Shown here: one piece after another, positions 12,150 through 24,799 of the stretch
Layout of the letters: each line of letters starts with the position of its first letter
Numbering within the stretch: the first letter of the stretch is position 1
NCBI GenBank assembly: GCA_963920665.1
Contig: OY987266.1
Location: forward strand, 2,175,001 to 2,239,000
Direction of reading: 5' to 3'
Origin: Straminergon stramineum
Taxonomy: Eukaryota > Streptophyta > Bryopsida > Hypnales > Calliergonaceae
DNA length: 64,000 bases
Notes under the pieces: generated by a model
Databases searched by the model: none
What the model saw: only the letters and a program-made list of their open reading frames with translations
What the model was told of the DNA's origin: nothing
Made by a program: the position numbers and the translations under genes

Positions 12150-15100
12150 GTTTAGGGCCCAATTTCATTCTAATGTAGGTAAAATTGGATAAGATTTTGC
12201 ATCATTGCAACTCAATATGGAAATTGGTTTTTAATCCTAGGACATGACGTATCACCAAGGTACTTTGCTAATACTTAGGTGCATTCTTCATTTCTATAAG
12301 AATCTTCAAAATCATCCATTGACCACTTTTTGATGTTGAGACGTCCTTCAAGGATTAAAAGGGTTGGAATCAAGTTGAAAAGTCTCAATTTTATGATTTC
12401 AATGAACACCTCCTTGATGTTTCTACACATGGAAAAAAGTTCATTGATTATTCCACAATCTTGAAAGATGATACTTTTGGATTTCCATTACATCTGTGTA
12501 GGGAATTACAAGAGCCACATTCACAACCTAAAATGAATGAGAATATCTCCCTAAGGACAACAATGTAAATCTAAATATGAACAACAATCAAAGCAACAAC
12601 AATAGGTCATCCTACCTTAATTTGTGTCTAGCCATAGTCTTCACATCCTTAAACCCTATTAACCCCAATGCACCCAATTGACCTTTAGATACCAAAACCC
12701 TAAAACCCACATTACATGACTTGGAAACAAGCCCAGATTGTTTGATTTATTGATCCCACTGAAGGGAACACACCCTAAGACTACTATATGTGGTTACCTC
12801 ACAAAGATTCACATTCTTGTTGTTTGACCTCCTATAATTGAGTATTGAGTTTCATATTCTACAATCTCCCCTACCTGGTCACAAGGTGGATTAGGAAAGA
12901 TTACAATACCTTAGAAGGGCTTTAAAATTGAATATTCATTTGAATTTGCAAGGTTACAATTCATTTTATGAAATATATTTCACTTTGTTTCCCATATAGC
13001 TTTCAATGTTGGATAAACTTGTGATCAACTTTAAACTTCTATATCTCTTATTCTATACCTTCAATGTTTAAATTGATAAAAAAAAATTAAGTTTGAAGGA
13101 GAGCAATTATTCTAAAATTATAGGATGAACTTCGTGTCCTTAGTGGTGTTACACGGTTAAGGATTAATGGTCTTCACACATATATATGTCACATGCAAGT
13201 GGCAAAGTAGCAAATAAGGTACATGACCTATTTCCAACAATGTCAAGCGTTTCAATATATCTCCAATTGAGCAATGATGGAGGCAACAAATTCCTCCACT
13301 CAAGGAATAAAGTTAATGAAGATTATATTATATTTTTCTAATTTTTCATCAAGTTTGGAATTAGAAGAAATTTAAAAAGTTTAGATTACAACCCAGCTTG
13401 TTTATGATGTGTAGGCGGACCTATTTCAAAAAAGCACAAAACTAAAAAATGATTGTAGCAACTCCATGAGGTGTCAATGAGTTACTCATCACACAATAAT
13501 GAAGGCCTTAGTCAACATCACATTCCCCTCCTTCATGAAAATAGGTCACCCTATCTTGTACAAATGGGACCCTATGTTAGAAACAAGTTGTATCACCTTA
13601 GTTCTATTGATTATCAATTTCTTCTACTTTTTTGCCATGTTCTTCTACATAGAGACTTTCTAAAATTCCCACCCTTCTCTATAGCTTTTCAATATTTTCT
13701 TCAAACTTAGGCCAAATTTACACTATCATCGAAGTTCAAGAAACTTTAAAATACAACAATCCTATTGGTTAAGAGCTAGAAATAGGACCCAAAGTGCTTA
13801 CACTAGGGTCAAGTCTAAAATTTGTTGAAATTGGACATGGCGCCTACATGGGATAGATTTGGAGGGAAATTTTTGAAACCAATCCTTGCCTAAGGGACTC
13901 AAAGGAGAACACTAAATTTGTGTAACCAATTTTTTGTCTTTAGTTCAATTCCACTTGAGTAATAATTTTTATCTTAAAATTTTTTTCTTAGCATTTCTAT
14001 TGGGAAGCTTATATCTATCTTCTAAACTCCATTTTCTCACATTGGACCTACTATCAAACCTGTAGAGTTTACACTTAGGTCTAGGCCCAAGTCCAAAATA
14101 AATTCCCTTGATTTAAAAAGAAAAGAAAACAACCCCACCAAATTGGACCCAAGTCGTTTACACTTGGGTCTGGGTCCAATTTCCACCAATTGTTTTTAAT
14201 GAACTCTTTGGATCCAATTAGAAGTTTGTTGAGTTTGAAATAGGTTTTGGGGGGATCCACGACCTCTTGATCTCCAACCATTGTGGTGTAAATTTGCCTT
14301 AATTGACCAAAACTTCTTGATACCGTACATTGGGGTTATATTCCTTAGACCCCATACAGAATCATTTCTTTTTTGTTTTATTTTCCTTTGGTTTACTTGA
14401 TCTGAAATTTCTAGAATTTTCTTTTCAGGATTTGTAATGTTTCGTGACCTTAGCACAATTGAAAATATTCTATGACCTTTAGTAGTTTTGTAGTTTTATT
14501 GGCACTTAGGGCTTTATCAATACTTGTGACTTTAATGATACTCAAGGTCTTGACTTCATGGGGTTTTTTAGGATTCAGATTTTTTTATTAAAAAATTTTC
14601 CACTATTCAATTATGCCATGTTATAATTTTTGAAATTCTCATTAGATGCCTTATTTATTTATATTTTGAATTAATTTTTAACAAATCTGACCCTAGCGTA
14701 GGGTAGCTTGCCATTTTGCTATCTACAAATGCAGTCACTCCACAACTTGTTTTCAATGATTTCAAATTTTTCTTCCAATATTTTGTGGTGGTCTTTTAAC
14801 ATCATATTAAGATCTTCTTGAATGTGTTTGCAACCAAGATTTTCAAATAAACTCTTAAAATATGAAATTTTAACCATCATTGTATATTTTAGTGGAAAAC
14901 ACCATAGAGAAGTTCAAATTGCAATAAAACATCATGCTTGAGGAATCTTTCATGTTTTAAATTGGATTAAAATCTAGATTTGTGGTGTGTCACTTAATAA
15001 ACCCTACAATAGCCAACATCCAACAAGTGGACTACAAATGTTTTCAAGAGCTTATTGCTAAAGCTAAGTGAATTAGATGAAATAAGCCCAAATATTTTGA

Positions 15101-15634
15101 AAAAACAATTTTTATCTATTCTTCAACAATACAACTAGCTTTGGTACTCAACGCTTTGTGATTATTGTATAAGACTCTAAATGAGTTCATATAGGGATAG
15201 GAAGAAAAGAAAAACTTGCAAAAATGAAAATTTGATGACTAAATTCTTCTTATACTATAATTTATTTTGCCAAAAAAACTCAAAATTTGCATTTTTCTCC
15301 CTAACAAGAACTTTGAGGAGTTCATTGGTCCCAAATTCAAAAGAAGTCATTTTTTTATTGCAAAAATTAGATCAATAGAAAGCACCTCAAGAATGCCAAA
15401 ATACAATAGAAAGGAATCTTCTATAATTTTCTCCATAGTTCTAAGATAAAGCATCTTTTTCTTTAGAATAATCAAGAAAATCTCTATGGGAAATATTCCA
15501 CCACCACTACACATTGCAAATACACCTAAGAAATTTTAATTTTTTTATAAGGATAAATAACAGGTATTATTCATCAATGTGGTTCATTTAAAATCATCTA
15601 CATGCCCCTTTGTAGCACTCTAGGCATTTAATTA
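12150..15634. other. Intergenic DNA without recognised genes
   Basis: AT-rich, with only short chance frames. Around 14070-14180 a motif meaning 'acccaagt..acacttgggtc' occurs in both orientations and may be another decayed fold-back repeat. Nothing else is supported. Confidence 0.4.
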
Positions 15635-16320
15635 AACCCTAAAGTCCTAGTAGTTTCCTCTGGGGACTTTGGAATGTTTGAGAAATTACCTATGATCTCC
15701 ATTTTTGGCAAGATTCTTTGAAACTTTATTTCAAGATAAGAAAATTGATTAACTTTACGGGAATATAATTTGTATTTAAATCAATGCCCATGAGCAAAAG
15801 TTATGACATGGTAATGCCCAAAACAAGTGAAGGTCGGCAAAAAAAAGAAAAAATTGAAATATTAAAAAAACATATATTTCTTACATGTTATATTTTTGTC
15901 TATGTTCAAAGATTTGATTCATTTTGTTTAGATATATAATTTGAAAGTTATGAAGCTTCTTTTTTTATAGGCAATCTTAGCAAAATCTTGAGAAAATAAT
16001 GTACTAGATCCATTTTTGAATTCAATTCATTTAAAAAAAATTGCAAATGGTTTAATTTGCTTTCTAGAAAAATCTCATTGTTGGAATTAGTGTGTTCCAA
16101 TTCCATCTTAGAGCTATGATCAAAAATTATTTTTTCCTTCTAACTTGTACCTACTTTGACTTAACAATTTTTAAATCAATGAAAACTATACGTTTTTGTT
16201 TTAAGTTTTTTTCCCGAACTCTCAACTCAATTCTTCATCATAAAAAAATTTCATTCAAAATTTGAAGTTCAAGAATTGTAAGTTAAGAGAAATCAAAGCT
16301 ATATAATCTAGTTAGGTTAG
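15635..16320 (+). mobile_element. Element family M, copy 2 (partial)
   Basis: Starts TTAAACCCTAAAGTCC and is homologous to element M copy 1. It lacks the family A insertion: at about 15735-15760 it runs 'tttcaagataagaaaa' where copy 1 has the TTAA-flanked insert. The right end is not clearly defined; a third fragment lies at about 37040-37410. Confidence 0.6.
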
Positions 16321-16501
16321 GAGGCAAAAATCTCATTTTTCTTCACTTTAAACACTTAGAGCTAGACCAAAGGCCTTCTCAAATTATCAAAGTAGGGATT
16401 GGTGGAGAGATAGGCATGGTCCAAGTTGGGTTTACAATTTGGCCTAGGTCCATGCCATTTTTCATGGATGAGAAGTCTACTTGGAATCCTATACATGTTT
16501 G

Positions 16502-16939
16502 CTAGTATGTGAGCCTAGAATCTTGAGCCCATGAGCTTAGGAGCCTAGGCTCCTATGTTATTGCTACCTATTTTATAGGTACCTTCGATAGTTATAGGAT
16601 GTTTATAATTATAGGTGTCTATGTTGTAGATACCTATGTTATAAACACCTTCCATGGTTATATGATGTTTATATTATAGATGTCTATGTTGGAAGTACCT
16701 ATATTATAAGCACCTTCTATGGTTATATGATGTTTATATTATAGCTATCTATGTTGGAAGTACCTTACACGGTTATAGTATATTTATATTATAGGTACTT
16801 ATGTTACAAGCACCTTACATGGTTATAGGATACTCATATTATAAGTATATATGTTATAAACACCTTCAATAGTTGTAGAATGTCTACTTACATCTGGACT
16901 CAAAGCTTATAGCCTTGCATTTCTAGGCTCACATGCTAG
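16502..16939 (+). repeat. Element family K, copy 1, with internal ~60-bp tandem units
   Basis: Inverted termini CTAGTATGTGAGCCTAG / CTAGGCTCACATGCTAG. The interior is made of about six degenerate units of about 60 bp with the pattern 'ggttatatgatgtttatatt'. Relatives are at 34999-35175, 36860-37028 and 48193-48414. Confidence 0.75.
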
Positions 16940-19482
16940 TATTGTTAGAATCCTACATAGCCAAAGTAGATCATATTTTTTTGGTTTTCAGGAATTTTTT
17001 CTTGACCATCTCTTTGAGGTAGGCCTAATGGATTTCTATGAGACTATAGTAGGCTAGAACCTCACAACCACAAATTTTTTCTATTTAATTGATCTTGCGG
17101 TGGACAATGTCAAATCTAATAATAAATAAACATGACATGGCTATGGTCTCTCTTGGGTTTATATCAAGACCATTATACAAAGTGCCTTTACTATTTTTTT
17201 GTCTTGGGCTCTTGCATTGCATGGTCATGTGACTCACATCTAACAAAGTGAGGTACCTTGGAATGCTCATTCTTGTCCTCGGTCTAGCCTTGGTGAAAAT
17301 TGGCCCTTATATCTTGTAATTAATTCAATCAAAAATTCTAAAATTTATTACAAACATTCTTATATTAGTTTAGTGCATGATTATACAATTGGATGTGCAA
17401 AAGAAACAAATGCTTAAATTTTGTTGTTGTTTGCATTGAAAATGACAATTTTGAGAGGGTTTTGATGAAAAATGGCCTCGGAAATATTGGAATTCACTTA
17501 GAGTTGAAGATATCTCTATGGATGACTTTGACCAATTTTTTTTTCAAACCATACGATCATAAGTGGAAGGAAACTTAGAGAAAAATTCCTCTTTACGTTT
17601 CTTTTCTTACTTTTCTTTACACAAATGAAAAAAGTTTTTCTCTATGAAACCTGCACATTCATTGATGTATTAAGTTGTCAAATGTTTTGGACATGTTTTG
17701 GTGTGATCCACTCATCATTCTTCTTATGAAATTCACCTCCTTTCCCTCCACCAGCAGCATCAAGTCTACTTTTATTCAAATCTTTCACATCAAAAACCCA
17801 CGTGAAATCAATAGCCCCTCCCGGCCCACACTATTCTCCATAACTTTGGGCAAGCTACTCTACCATGCAGTACAGTAGTACAATTAGAGTACAGAACAGT
17901 AAAATATTAAACAATTGGCTCACTTGGGAAGCCAATGGATTCCATTAATAGGCAAGCAATCATTATATCACATGCGCCCATGTAAACTTGCCGACCTTGA
18001 AGTGAATAAATAATTCTAAGTAACGGCAAAGTACACCCACTTTTGGCATACAAAACACAATCTTGAGATTGTACTCTCAGACCAAAAAAATCTAAGACTT
18101 AGAATCGTTTCTCATGAGGCTCATGTTCATTGATACCATGAGTATTCATGCAACTCATAAAGAATGTGATGTACAGTATAACATTCTTTGAGGATTGGAT
18201 CAAAACAGTCTTGAAATCAATACAACTGAAGCTAAAGAATCCACTCTTTTTAGAAACAATCCGGAGCATATTCGGTGCTTGCAGAGTCTAAGATTGATTG
18301 GTAAGGAATTATTTGAACTTTTTTAGCTCCATGTTGCAAAGTCTCATTTCTGCTGCAAAATATTGGTAGCCAAAAAATAAGTTGGTATAAGTCAACTGAG
18401 CCCCATTGACAATCCCAACCACTCATGATTGAAATATACTCTATTCAATATCTACTTTTTGGAAAACATAAGTTTTTCAATCTGAGATCTGCAGTGGGAA
18501 AAGGGTGAGTAATGCAAACAGTGCACGAATGTAATGACCAATTTCCTTCTGAAGACCAGTTTCGATTTTTTGGAAAACGAGGATGACTTTCCTTCAAAAC
18601 ATTTTAATTCACAGAAGCACTACTAAAATTTAGCTTCCCAAGGGCAAGAATACTGTAGTCCTAAATGAAAGACTACACGACATGAATTCATGCAAAAAAA
18701 AGCATTATTTTCATCATGCAACGGATGTCCAAGTCCTTACCATCTTATGGTGTTAACAGTCTGCACTTCTTGATTTTTGCCTTAATATTGTGCCAATTGC
18801 AGTGCAATTCAGATATTCGGCTGAAAGTTGTTCAGAGCTCCTGCGTCGCAAAAGTCAGTCCACACATGAGCTTGAAGTAACACGACCCTTTGAAAACTTT
18901 CCAAAACACAGTTTCGAAAACCTTTCACGTCTTTGGGTTCATTCCAATCTCGGGACTCACTAAGTAATGCATTCACTGCAGTCATTACAAGCAGAGCAAC
19001 CATCCGAAACAAGAGTAGATGCTGGAAACAATCAAAAGATGTCTCAACGACGAGCATGAATTCGAAAATACCCAACAGCTCAATCTCGACAGTAATTTAC
19101 AAAATATTCATAAGCATAAGTAAAAATGTTGCACAATGTTTGGGTCTCTTCTACAAGCGCACAAACTACTCGTTTTATTGCAGACAGGACCGCCTGCACA
19201 TCAGATCCCACTTTCGAAAGTGGAGTAGATAGTAGAGTACGTATTACCAAGCCGACGTAGACAAAAGATCAACTCGAGGTCAGCAGATCAAGCGGGTGAT
19301 CTGTGGACATAGTTCAGCTTTCATCAGATTTAGTAACAAAAACAAAAGGAACTGCCCACTAATAGAATAGGGTTTAAGGATGAACCCAAGAGACAAGTTA
19401 CACCTAGGGCATGGTAAAGATTTGCCATAAAAAAGGTGCAACTATTCTCTGTACAACAAAAACGAGGCGGTCAAAAGTAGGC
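16940..19482. other. Intergenic DNA and possible 3' flank of the CDF gene
   Basis: No gene recognised. From about 18.5 kb base composition rises toward that of the Dof gene, so part of this may be its distal 3' UTR or downstream flank; this is an inference only. Confidence 0.35.
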
Positions 19483-19488
19483 TTTATT
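19483..19488 (-). terminator. Candidate polyadenylation signal (AATAAA) of the CDF gene
   Basis: AATAAA on the minus strand, 100 bp beyond the stop codon of the Dof gene. A common plant-type signal, but not proof of use. Confidence 0.4.
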
Positions 19489-19587
19489 CTGCACCTCCAA
19501 ACCGCCTGATTCGTCAAAAGGGGCTCAAGAGCAGCTTGGAATGCAGCAAGCAGCACAAGAGCTAATGAAACTTTGGCTCCAGGAGGA

Positions 19588-22071
19588 TCAAATGGTCAAT
19601 GGAGATGGCACAGGTCGGGCCGCTGACGCATTCATAAACAACCTGCTCATAAAAGTGTCCTTAGGTTCACAACCAACATTGGAGGGTTCAAGCTTCGGAT
19701 TCTGGAAAAGTTGCTTCAAGGTGCTGTTGGAGCGCACCTCTGTTGATGGAGTCCTCCCTTGAAGCATGGGCCATCTGCTTCTGAAGCTTAAGCTAGGCTC
19801 AACATCTGTACGCAGCGTTTTTGCAGGAGGTACACCCTCCACCCTACCCCCTTGGCGCTTGCCAAGAGTGGCTGGGAGTGGTTGCTGTGGGGCTCCAGTC
19901 CACTGAGGATTGCCCATCCATGCCCAAGCGGGAGTCCATGTTGAGGCAGCTGGTGTCGGCCCTGCAGTGGAAGTGTTGTAGCTGGTAAGAACTGGAGCGA
20001 AACCTTGCGAAACCGGGTGTGCGTGTTTCCCATCCCAGTCCAGATTGTAACCATGAGGCCACTCCCCATTGAAGAACCGCCCTGAAGGTCCTCCGGTGTT
20101 GACTGCCCACTCGCTGACCGTGTCTGAAGTCGCCTCTCGCTGCTGCTTCAACAAGGAAGCATCTTGCACTTGCTCACTCCGTGGCGATCTGCTGCAATCC
20201 TTGTCGACACCAATTCCTGCAGGGAGGCATACTCGCCTCTGCACTCGCAGCGTGGATGCTGTGTCCGAGCTTCCCGCTGCACTCAATTCTGTACATGCAC
20301 CACATAATCTCATTTTCAGACATTGTTTCCTAGTTATATCAACTTGTATACTATGGAAAGTCTATCTAACAAATTCACCAGGAACCTGATCCTGTCTCCT
20401 AAACCGTCCCCTGTTATCAACAGCAACTCATCTCTTCTAATACACTCCTTTGACCTTCAATTAGCAAGTTCCGGGTAAGCACTACTTGGAAATGAAATAT
20501 GTACTCGTCCATTTACTAGAGGTCCACAACCTCCCACTTCAAGTGATTGCATGAGACATCATCATCCATTGCGTGAGAAAATTTTGACATCAAGAGAGTT
20601 TCGCACTCGTGGTCACCAAAGAGAATCCTCCACTTGACAAGGAAATAACGCTTGCAGACTTGGAATCAACAGGAGCTATAGCTAGATGGAAATAACATAC
20701 CTGGGGTGGTGAAGCCTTGGCTGCATGAATTGAACGATTGGAAAGGAAGGCGTCCATTCTGGTAAAGCGAGCACGGCGGAGAACCCATGGCGATCCCACT
20801 CTCAGAGCCAAAAGGCGAGGAGCTGCCCGGGCTCCGCAGTGGAGAGCCTTGCCCGGGCATTCGTTTGGGATGCGAGAGCTTGGCTTTGGGAGAGCCCAGG
20901 CCAGAAGATAATTCGCCAGAGTCGAGTTGGAATGATGAGCCGTTCTGAGAAGCTTCGTTCTCCCTTTGCTGCTGCAAGTTACCCGTCTTGTTCTTCCGTC
21001 GCCCAGCCCCCACAGGCACGTTACGCAACGTCCCGCCGGCCGTCCAGTAGCGCTGGCAGTTCTTACAGAAGTGCCGCGGCTGGTTGACGTTGTAATTATT
21101 ATAGTAACAGAATTTGGTGTCTTGGCTGAGGCAGCGCGGGCACGCCACAACCTTATCCGGTTTCTTGCCATCGCTGTTGCCCGAAGGGGAGTCCCGCTGT
21201 TCATCGGACTGCCCTCCCTCACTGTCATCACAGAGGAGCGGCTGGTTCTGCTGCTGCTGCTGCTGGGCTCCTCCTGGAGCAGCCCCGCATGACTCTGTGT
21301 TCTTGAAAAGTTGCAAGAATTCGTCTCCGCTGCTACTTCTGGCAGAGATGAGCTTCTCGCTTACAATTTTGTTCTCAGCCCCGCGGTGTATATTGTCGCC
21401 GCCATCCTGAAATCAAAACAGCATCCATCAGAGCCATATCCAGAAACTCGCACAAACACATCGAGATTCCTCACATTACTGCGGCACATACAGGCCACAT
21501 ACAAGGCAACCATGGGAACCCTCCCAAGGAACAACATAGGAAGACTAAAAGCACATCAGGCATATTCTCACACACTTGACGAGTGCTACACTCGAACCTA
21601 TTTCTCATCCGGTAGAAACAATTCCATATGGCACTCGACATTCTCTAAAATATGACATATCACGCACGCTTGCCACACTATCATCGCCTGTAGCACACAC
21701 TATGCCATAGTCGGGACCCTGGGTGAAGAGTTTTCAGTATGTAGAGCACATGCAAACGAGGGACTAAAGCTTGTAAACCCTACCTACATGCAGCACCAAG
21801 AGATACACTGCAAAGACCCCAACACCGGACTTGCTGACATACACTGAATCGAAGCTATCAAATGGCGACAGAGAGATAGACAGTACATCATACGTACCTG
21901 GCTGGATGACGGGGACACACCCTTCGGGATGAGAACTCCTGCATCGGCACCTGCCCCAGTGTGACTTGGAGTCGCACTTAAGATTCGTCCAAAAAGTTTG
22001 ATCTGGGGATCCATAGCTGCCTGTCGGCAACCTGGTTCTTCACCCAGTGCTTTCCACTCAAGGTTCGGCAT
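19588..22071 (-). CDS. CDF: CDF-type Dof zinc-finger transcription factor (3 exons, about 526 aa)
   Basis: Nuclear DNA-binding factor recognising AAAG-core sites; CDF-type Dofs are clock and photoperiod regulators in seed plants. Exons (minus strand): 22071-21898, 21406-20701 and 20288-19588, with GT-AG junctions and matching phases (0, then 1). The N-terminus carries DPQIKLFGR, the KLFG motif of CDFs. The Dof finger has Cys147, Cys150, Cys172 and Cys175 (CX2CX21CX2C) with [14 protein letters not shown] and [20 protein letters not shown] poly-Gln run precedes it (106-113). The C-terminus contains LGKRQGG (about 435) and PPAKTLRTD (about 447), the remnant of the CDF 'PKTLRIDDP' motif. Start choice: ATG at 22071 is the longest; ATG at 22014 would begin directly at MDPQIKLFG (507 aa). 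An alternative acceptor at 20276 would remove four residues. The family is certain; clock function is inferred from seed plants. Confidence 0.92.
20389..20555 (-). repeat. Intron repeat N, copy 3, in CDF intron 2
   Basis: On the minus strand it matches two introns of the ethylene receptor gene: 'atgcaatcacttgaagtgg', 'aacttgctaattgaagg', 'gatgagttgctgtt' and 'ggatcaggttcc' occur in the same order. It has the same orientation relative to its host gene in all three cases. Confidence 0.75.
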
Positions 22072-23559
22072 GAGTGCTCTACCACTTCCAGAGCACACAG
22101 TCTCCGAACTACCACAGAAATCCAAACTAGGATTTCTGTCCACTATGTTAACGGTTCCGTCCACAACTCTGGATTCGCTGAAGGAAGTAGCAAACCTTCG
22201 CGTCTGTCACAGAGTGTGTGTCGGACCACACCTAAACTTACGGTGATACACAAAACAAGAATCGCACTCCTCTCAGTTGGTCAGTTGCGTTGGAGAATCA
22301 ACGCCTGTGGATCTCCGGAACCCGCAATGAGACCAAAGTCGGTTAATGAGAAAAAAAACTGGAGGATGCGCACATCTGCAAATATGGAGCTCTCGCCTCA
22401 AAGGATGCAAGCGAGATTCCGCATATGTCCTACGAGATTGCTAATAGCTGCTGCTGCTACTCCTCCTCCTGTGAGCTTCATGTCAACGTCGAATGATTGC
22501 AACCTTTTTTGGCGACGCCAACTGGCAATTTATTTTCTGTCCCCAGGCTCAAACACACATACAGCGGCGAACGTACTGTTCAAACCAATCGAAACAGAAA
22601 CGTCAGCTGTAAGATCACCAGCCACACACCCTAACCAGCCGTGGATTTTCCAAACAAACAAAGCTCGCGCTAACACTACCACCGCTGAGGACCATCACTC
22701 AACCTCCTCGCCAGCAAGTAACCAATCCCCGCCGCTGCCAAATTCACCGCCTACAGACTAAAATCCACGACTGCAACTGGCGGTGCGACATTCGCAGCTT
22801 CCTTCAACTGCCCGCACACAACAATTTGCGCTCCAATCGCGTCTACACTCAACCTCCTCAACTCTAACCACACCAACTGCACCCAACCGAACTCAACCGA
22901 CCTCCCGAATTCCGTCCTCACGAGATCAAAAACCAAAACACAAAACAACAAAAACACACAAAATAACAGAGGAAGCTCTCAAGAAACTGAAAAAAAAGAC
23001 AGCATTAACAGCGCTGCTTCAGGCGCTCAGCAGGCCAAGAAGTCCACAACTGCGAGGAGATGTGCCACTTGGTGGCCATTCCGGAAACGAACAACTCTCT
23101 CACCCCACACACCTCTCACACACACACACACACCACACACACACCAAACGACACCACTACCAACGAAGAACGAAACCACAATCTCTCACTGCTAACTCAC
23201 ACTCTTACTCCAAACTCCATCTCTCCACGATCCTCTCACTACTGAACTGAATCCCTTCGTCGTGCTTCTCTATAACTTCGCCTGCAAGACGCTTTTCGAT
23301 CGACGATCCCGGGGAGCACATACGGGCGGGAGTCCAGGCACCTCGTCACTAAGTTACTAAGTGGCATCGAAACCCTCGTCACTGAGTGGGGGTGGAACGA
23401 AGCGAAGAAGGGGGAAGAAGGAAAAGGAAGAAAGGGGTGGTGGGGAGGGATGAAATGAGTGCATAGTAGACGACTCCAGTGGATGAGATGAGGATGGATG
23501 AAGTATGGATGAGGTCGATGTGGATGAAATGTGGCAAAGATGAGGGTGGATGAAGTGGA

Positions 23560-23800
23560 TATGGATGAATTGTGACAGGGATGAAGGGCTATTTGAAGTG
23601 GACATGGATGAAATATGGCGGGGATGAAGGGCTATTTGAAGTGGACATGGATGAAATATGGCGGGGATGAAGGGCTATTTGAAGTGGATATGGATGAATT
23701 GTGACAGGGATGAAGGGATGTGTGAAGTGAATATGGATGAAATACGGTAGGGATGACGGATAGTATATGCGGTGTTTCTGGATGAACTGTGGTGGGGATG
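23560..23800. repeat. 43-bp minisatellite
   Basis: The motif 'atgaaggg' recurs at exactly 43-bp steps near 23586, 23629, 23672 and 23715, with degenerate 'ggatgaa' units on both sides (about 23480-23800). Confidence 0.85.
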
Positions 23801-24061
23801 ACCGACGGACTGAGCCGACGGAGACTAGAGGTGGATGAGTGAGGATGGCGGGAGGGAGCCGTCCGTCCGTCCATCCGTCCGTCTTTCTTTCTTGTGGGGA
23901 TAAGCATGAAGGGAAGCCTTAGGGGTTGGAGAGTAGGCCCACACGGTTCCCCACACGATTCCCGAGTACTTACTTACTGTAAGCCGAACTGAAGTCCGTC
24001 TTCAGTTGAGTTCAGTTGAGTTGCCCTCGCTCTGCTTTTCATTCAGTCGCTGGCGGGGCTG

Positions 24062-24171
24062 CCTGCTGCTGCTGCTGCCTGCCTGCCGCCTGCCGCCTGC
24101 TGCTGCTGCTGCAGCGGTGGTTCAGATTTTTCCCGTCCCTACTTACCCGGCTGCTGCTGCTGCTGCTGCTG
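24062..24171. repeat. CTG trinucleotide runs
   Basis: Two runs (24062-24113, impure CTG/CCTG; 24151-24171, pure CTG x7) separated by 37 bp, followed by G-rich 'ggggttgggt' repeats. Confidence 0.9.
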
Positions 24172-24621
24172 GTGGGGTTGGGTGGGGTTGGGTAGGGGTG
24201 GGGTTCCCTCGTCGTCGTCCTGTATTATTATTTGGTTCCCAATCTTCGGTTGGGTGCGCCAGGCTTTGGGGGCAGGTCTGCAGGGCCGTCAGGGCTTGAT
24301 ATCTGCTGTTGGGTGCCAAGTGCCTTTTCCGCAGTCCCACTGAGTGGGCGATCCCCCGCTTTTGGCTGGCCACCCCGACCCAGCCCAGGACCCTACCCCA
24401 GGGCAGGCGAGTTAAGTTAACCTGACCTGACCTGACCTGCCGGGATGAGTAGGACGGGACAGGCAGGGACGGACACACTCACTCCGACTTTATCCACACA
24501 GACTAACTTACGGCACTCCGTCGGCCAGGGCTAAGCTACGGAGGATTTGACCCCACTGTAGCTCCCTCCTGCTAAGTTATATCTTACGGCCAGGGTGGAT
24601 TGACACACACACACACACCTC

Positions 24622-24790
24622 GCTCGTCCACGAGGGAAACCCCTGAAATTTTGGAGTTGTCACGCATGATCAAATTTGTAAATTTTGAATTCATATTTGC
24701 AATCAGAGGCCCCAAATTAGCTCAGAGTGGTGCAGATGACAAATTAATGAAGCACAAAATAGAGGGCATGCACCCCTCATTGCAAAGGGT
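24622..24790 (+). repeat. Short interspersed family J, copy 1
   Basis: Core 'ttgaattcatatttgcaat' followed by 'cagaggccccaaattag' is shared with copies near 28.3, 31.6, 32.1, 38.9, 39.3 and 59.8 kb. The outer parts are weakly conserved. Confidence 0.65.
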
Positions 24791-24799
24791 TTTATGACG

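Larger units (their letters stand above)
22072..24600. promoter_or_regulatory. GC-rich upstream/leader region of the CDF gene, rich in simple repeats
   Basis: The base composition differs sharply from the AT-rich surroundings. It holds a CA tract (about 23116-23144), 43-bp minisatellite units (about 23586-23757), CTG runs (24062-24113, 24151-24171) and CTGAC repeats (24419-24438). The several long frames here are low-complexity translations of these repeats. It is probably promoter and 5' UTR of the Dof gene; no transcription start can be placed. Confidence 0.5.

Noticed and set aside
20839..21292. Plus-strand frames across the Dof exon
   Set aside because: They are antisense shadows of the CDF exon 2, which has the intact zinc finger and splice sites.
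23357..24478. Several long frames rich in Ser/His/Pro or Ala/Leu upstream of CDF
   Set aside because: They are translations of minisatellite and CTG repeats, on both strands, with no recognisable domain.
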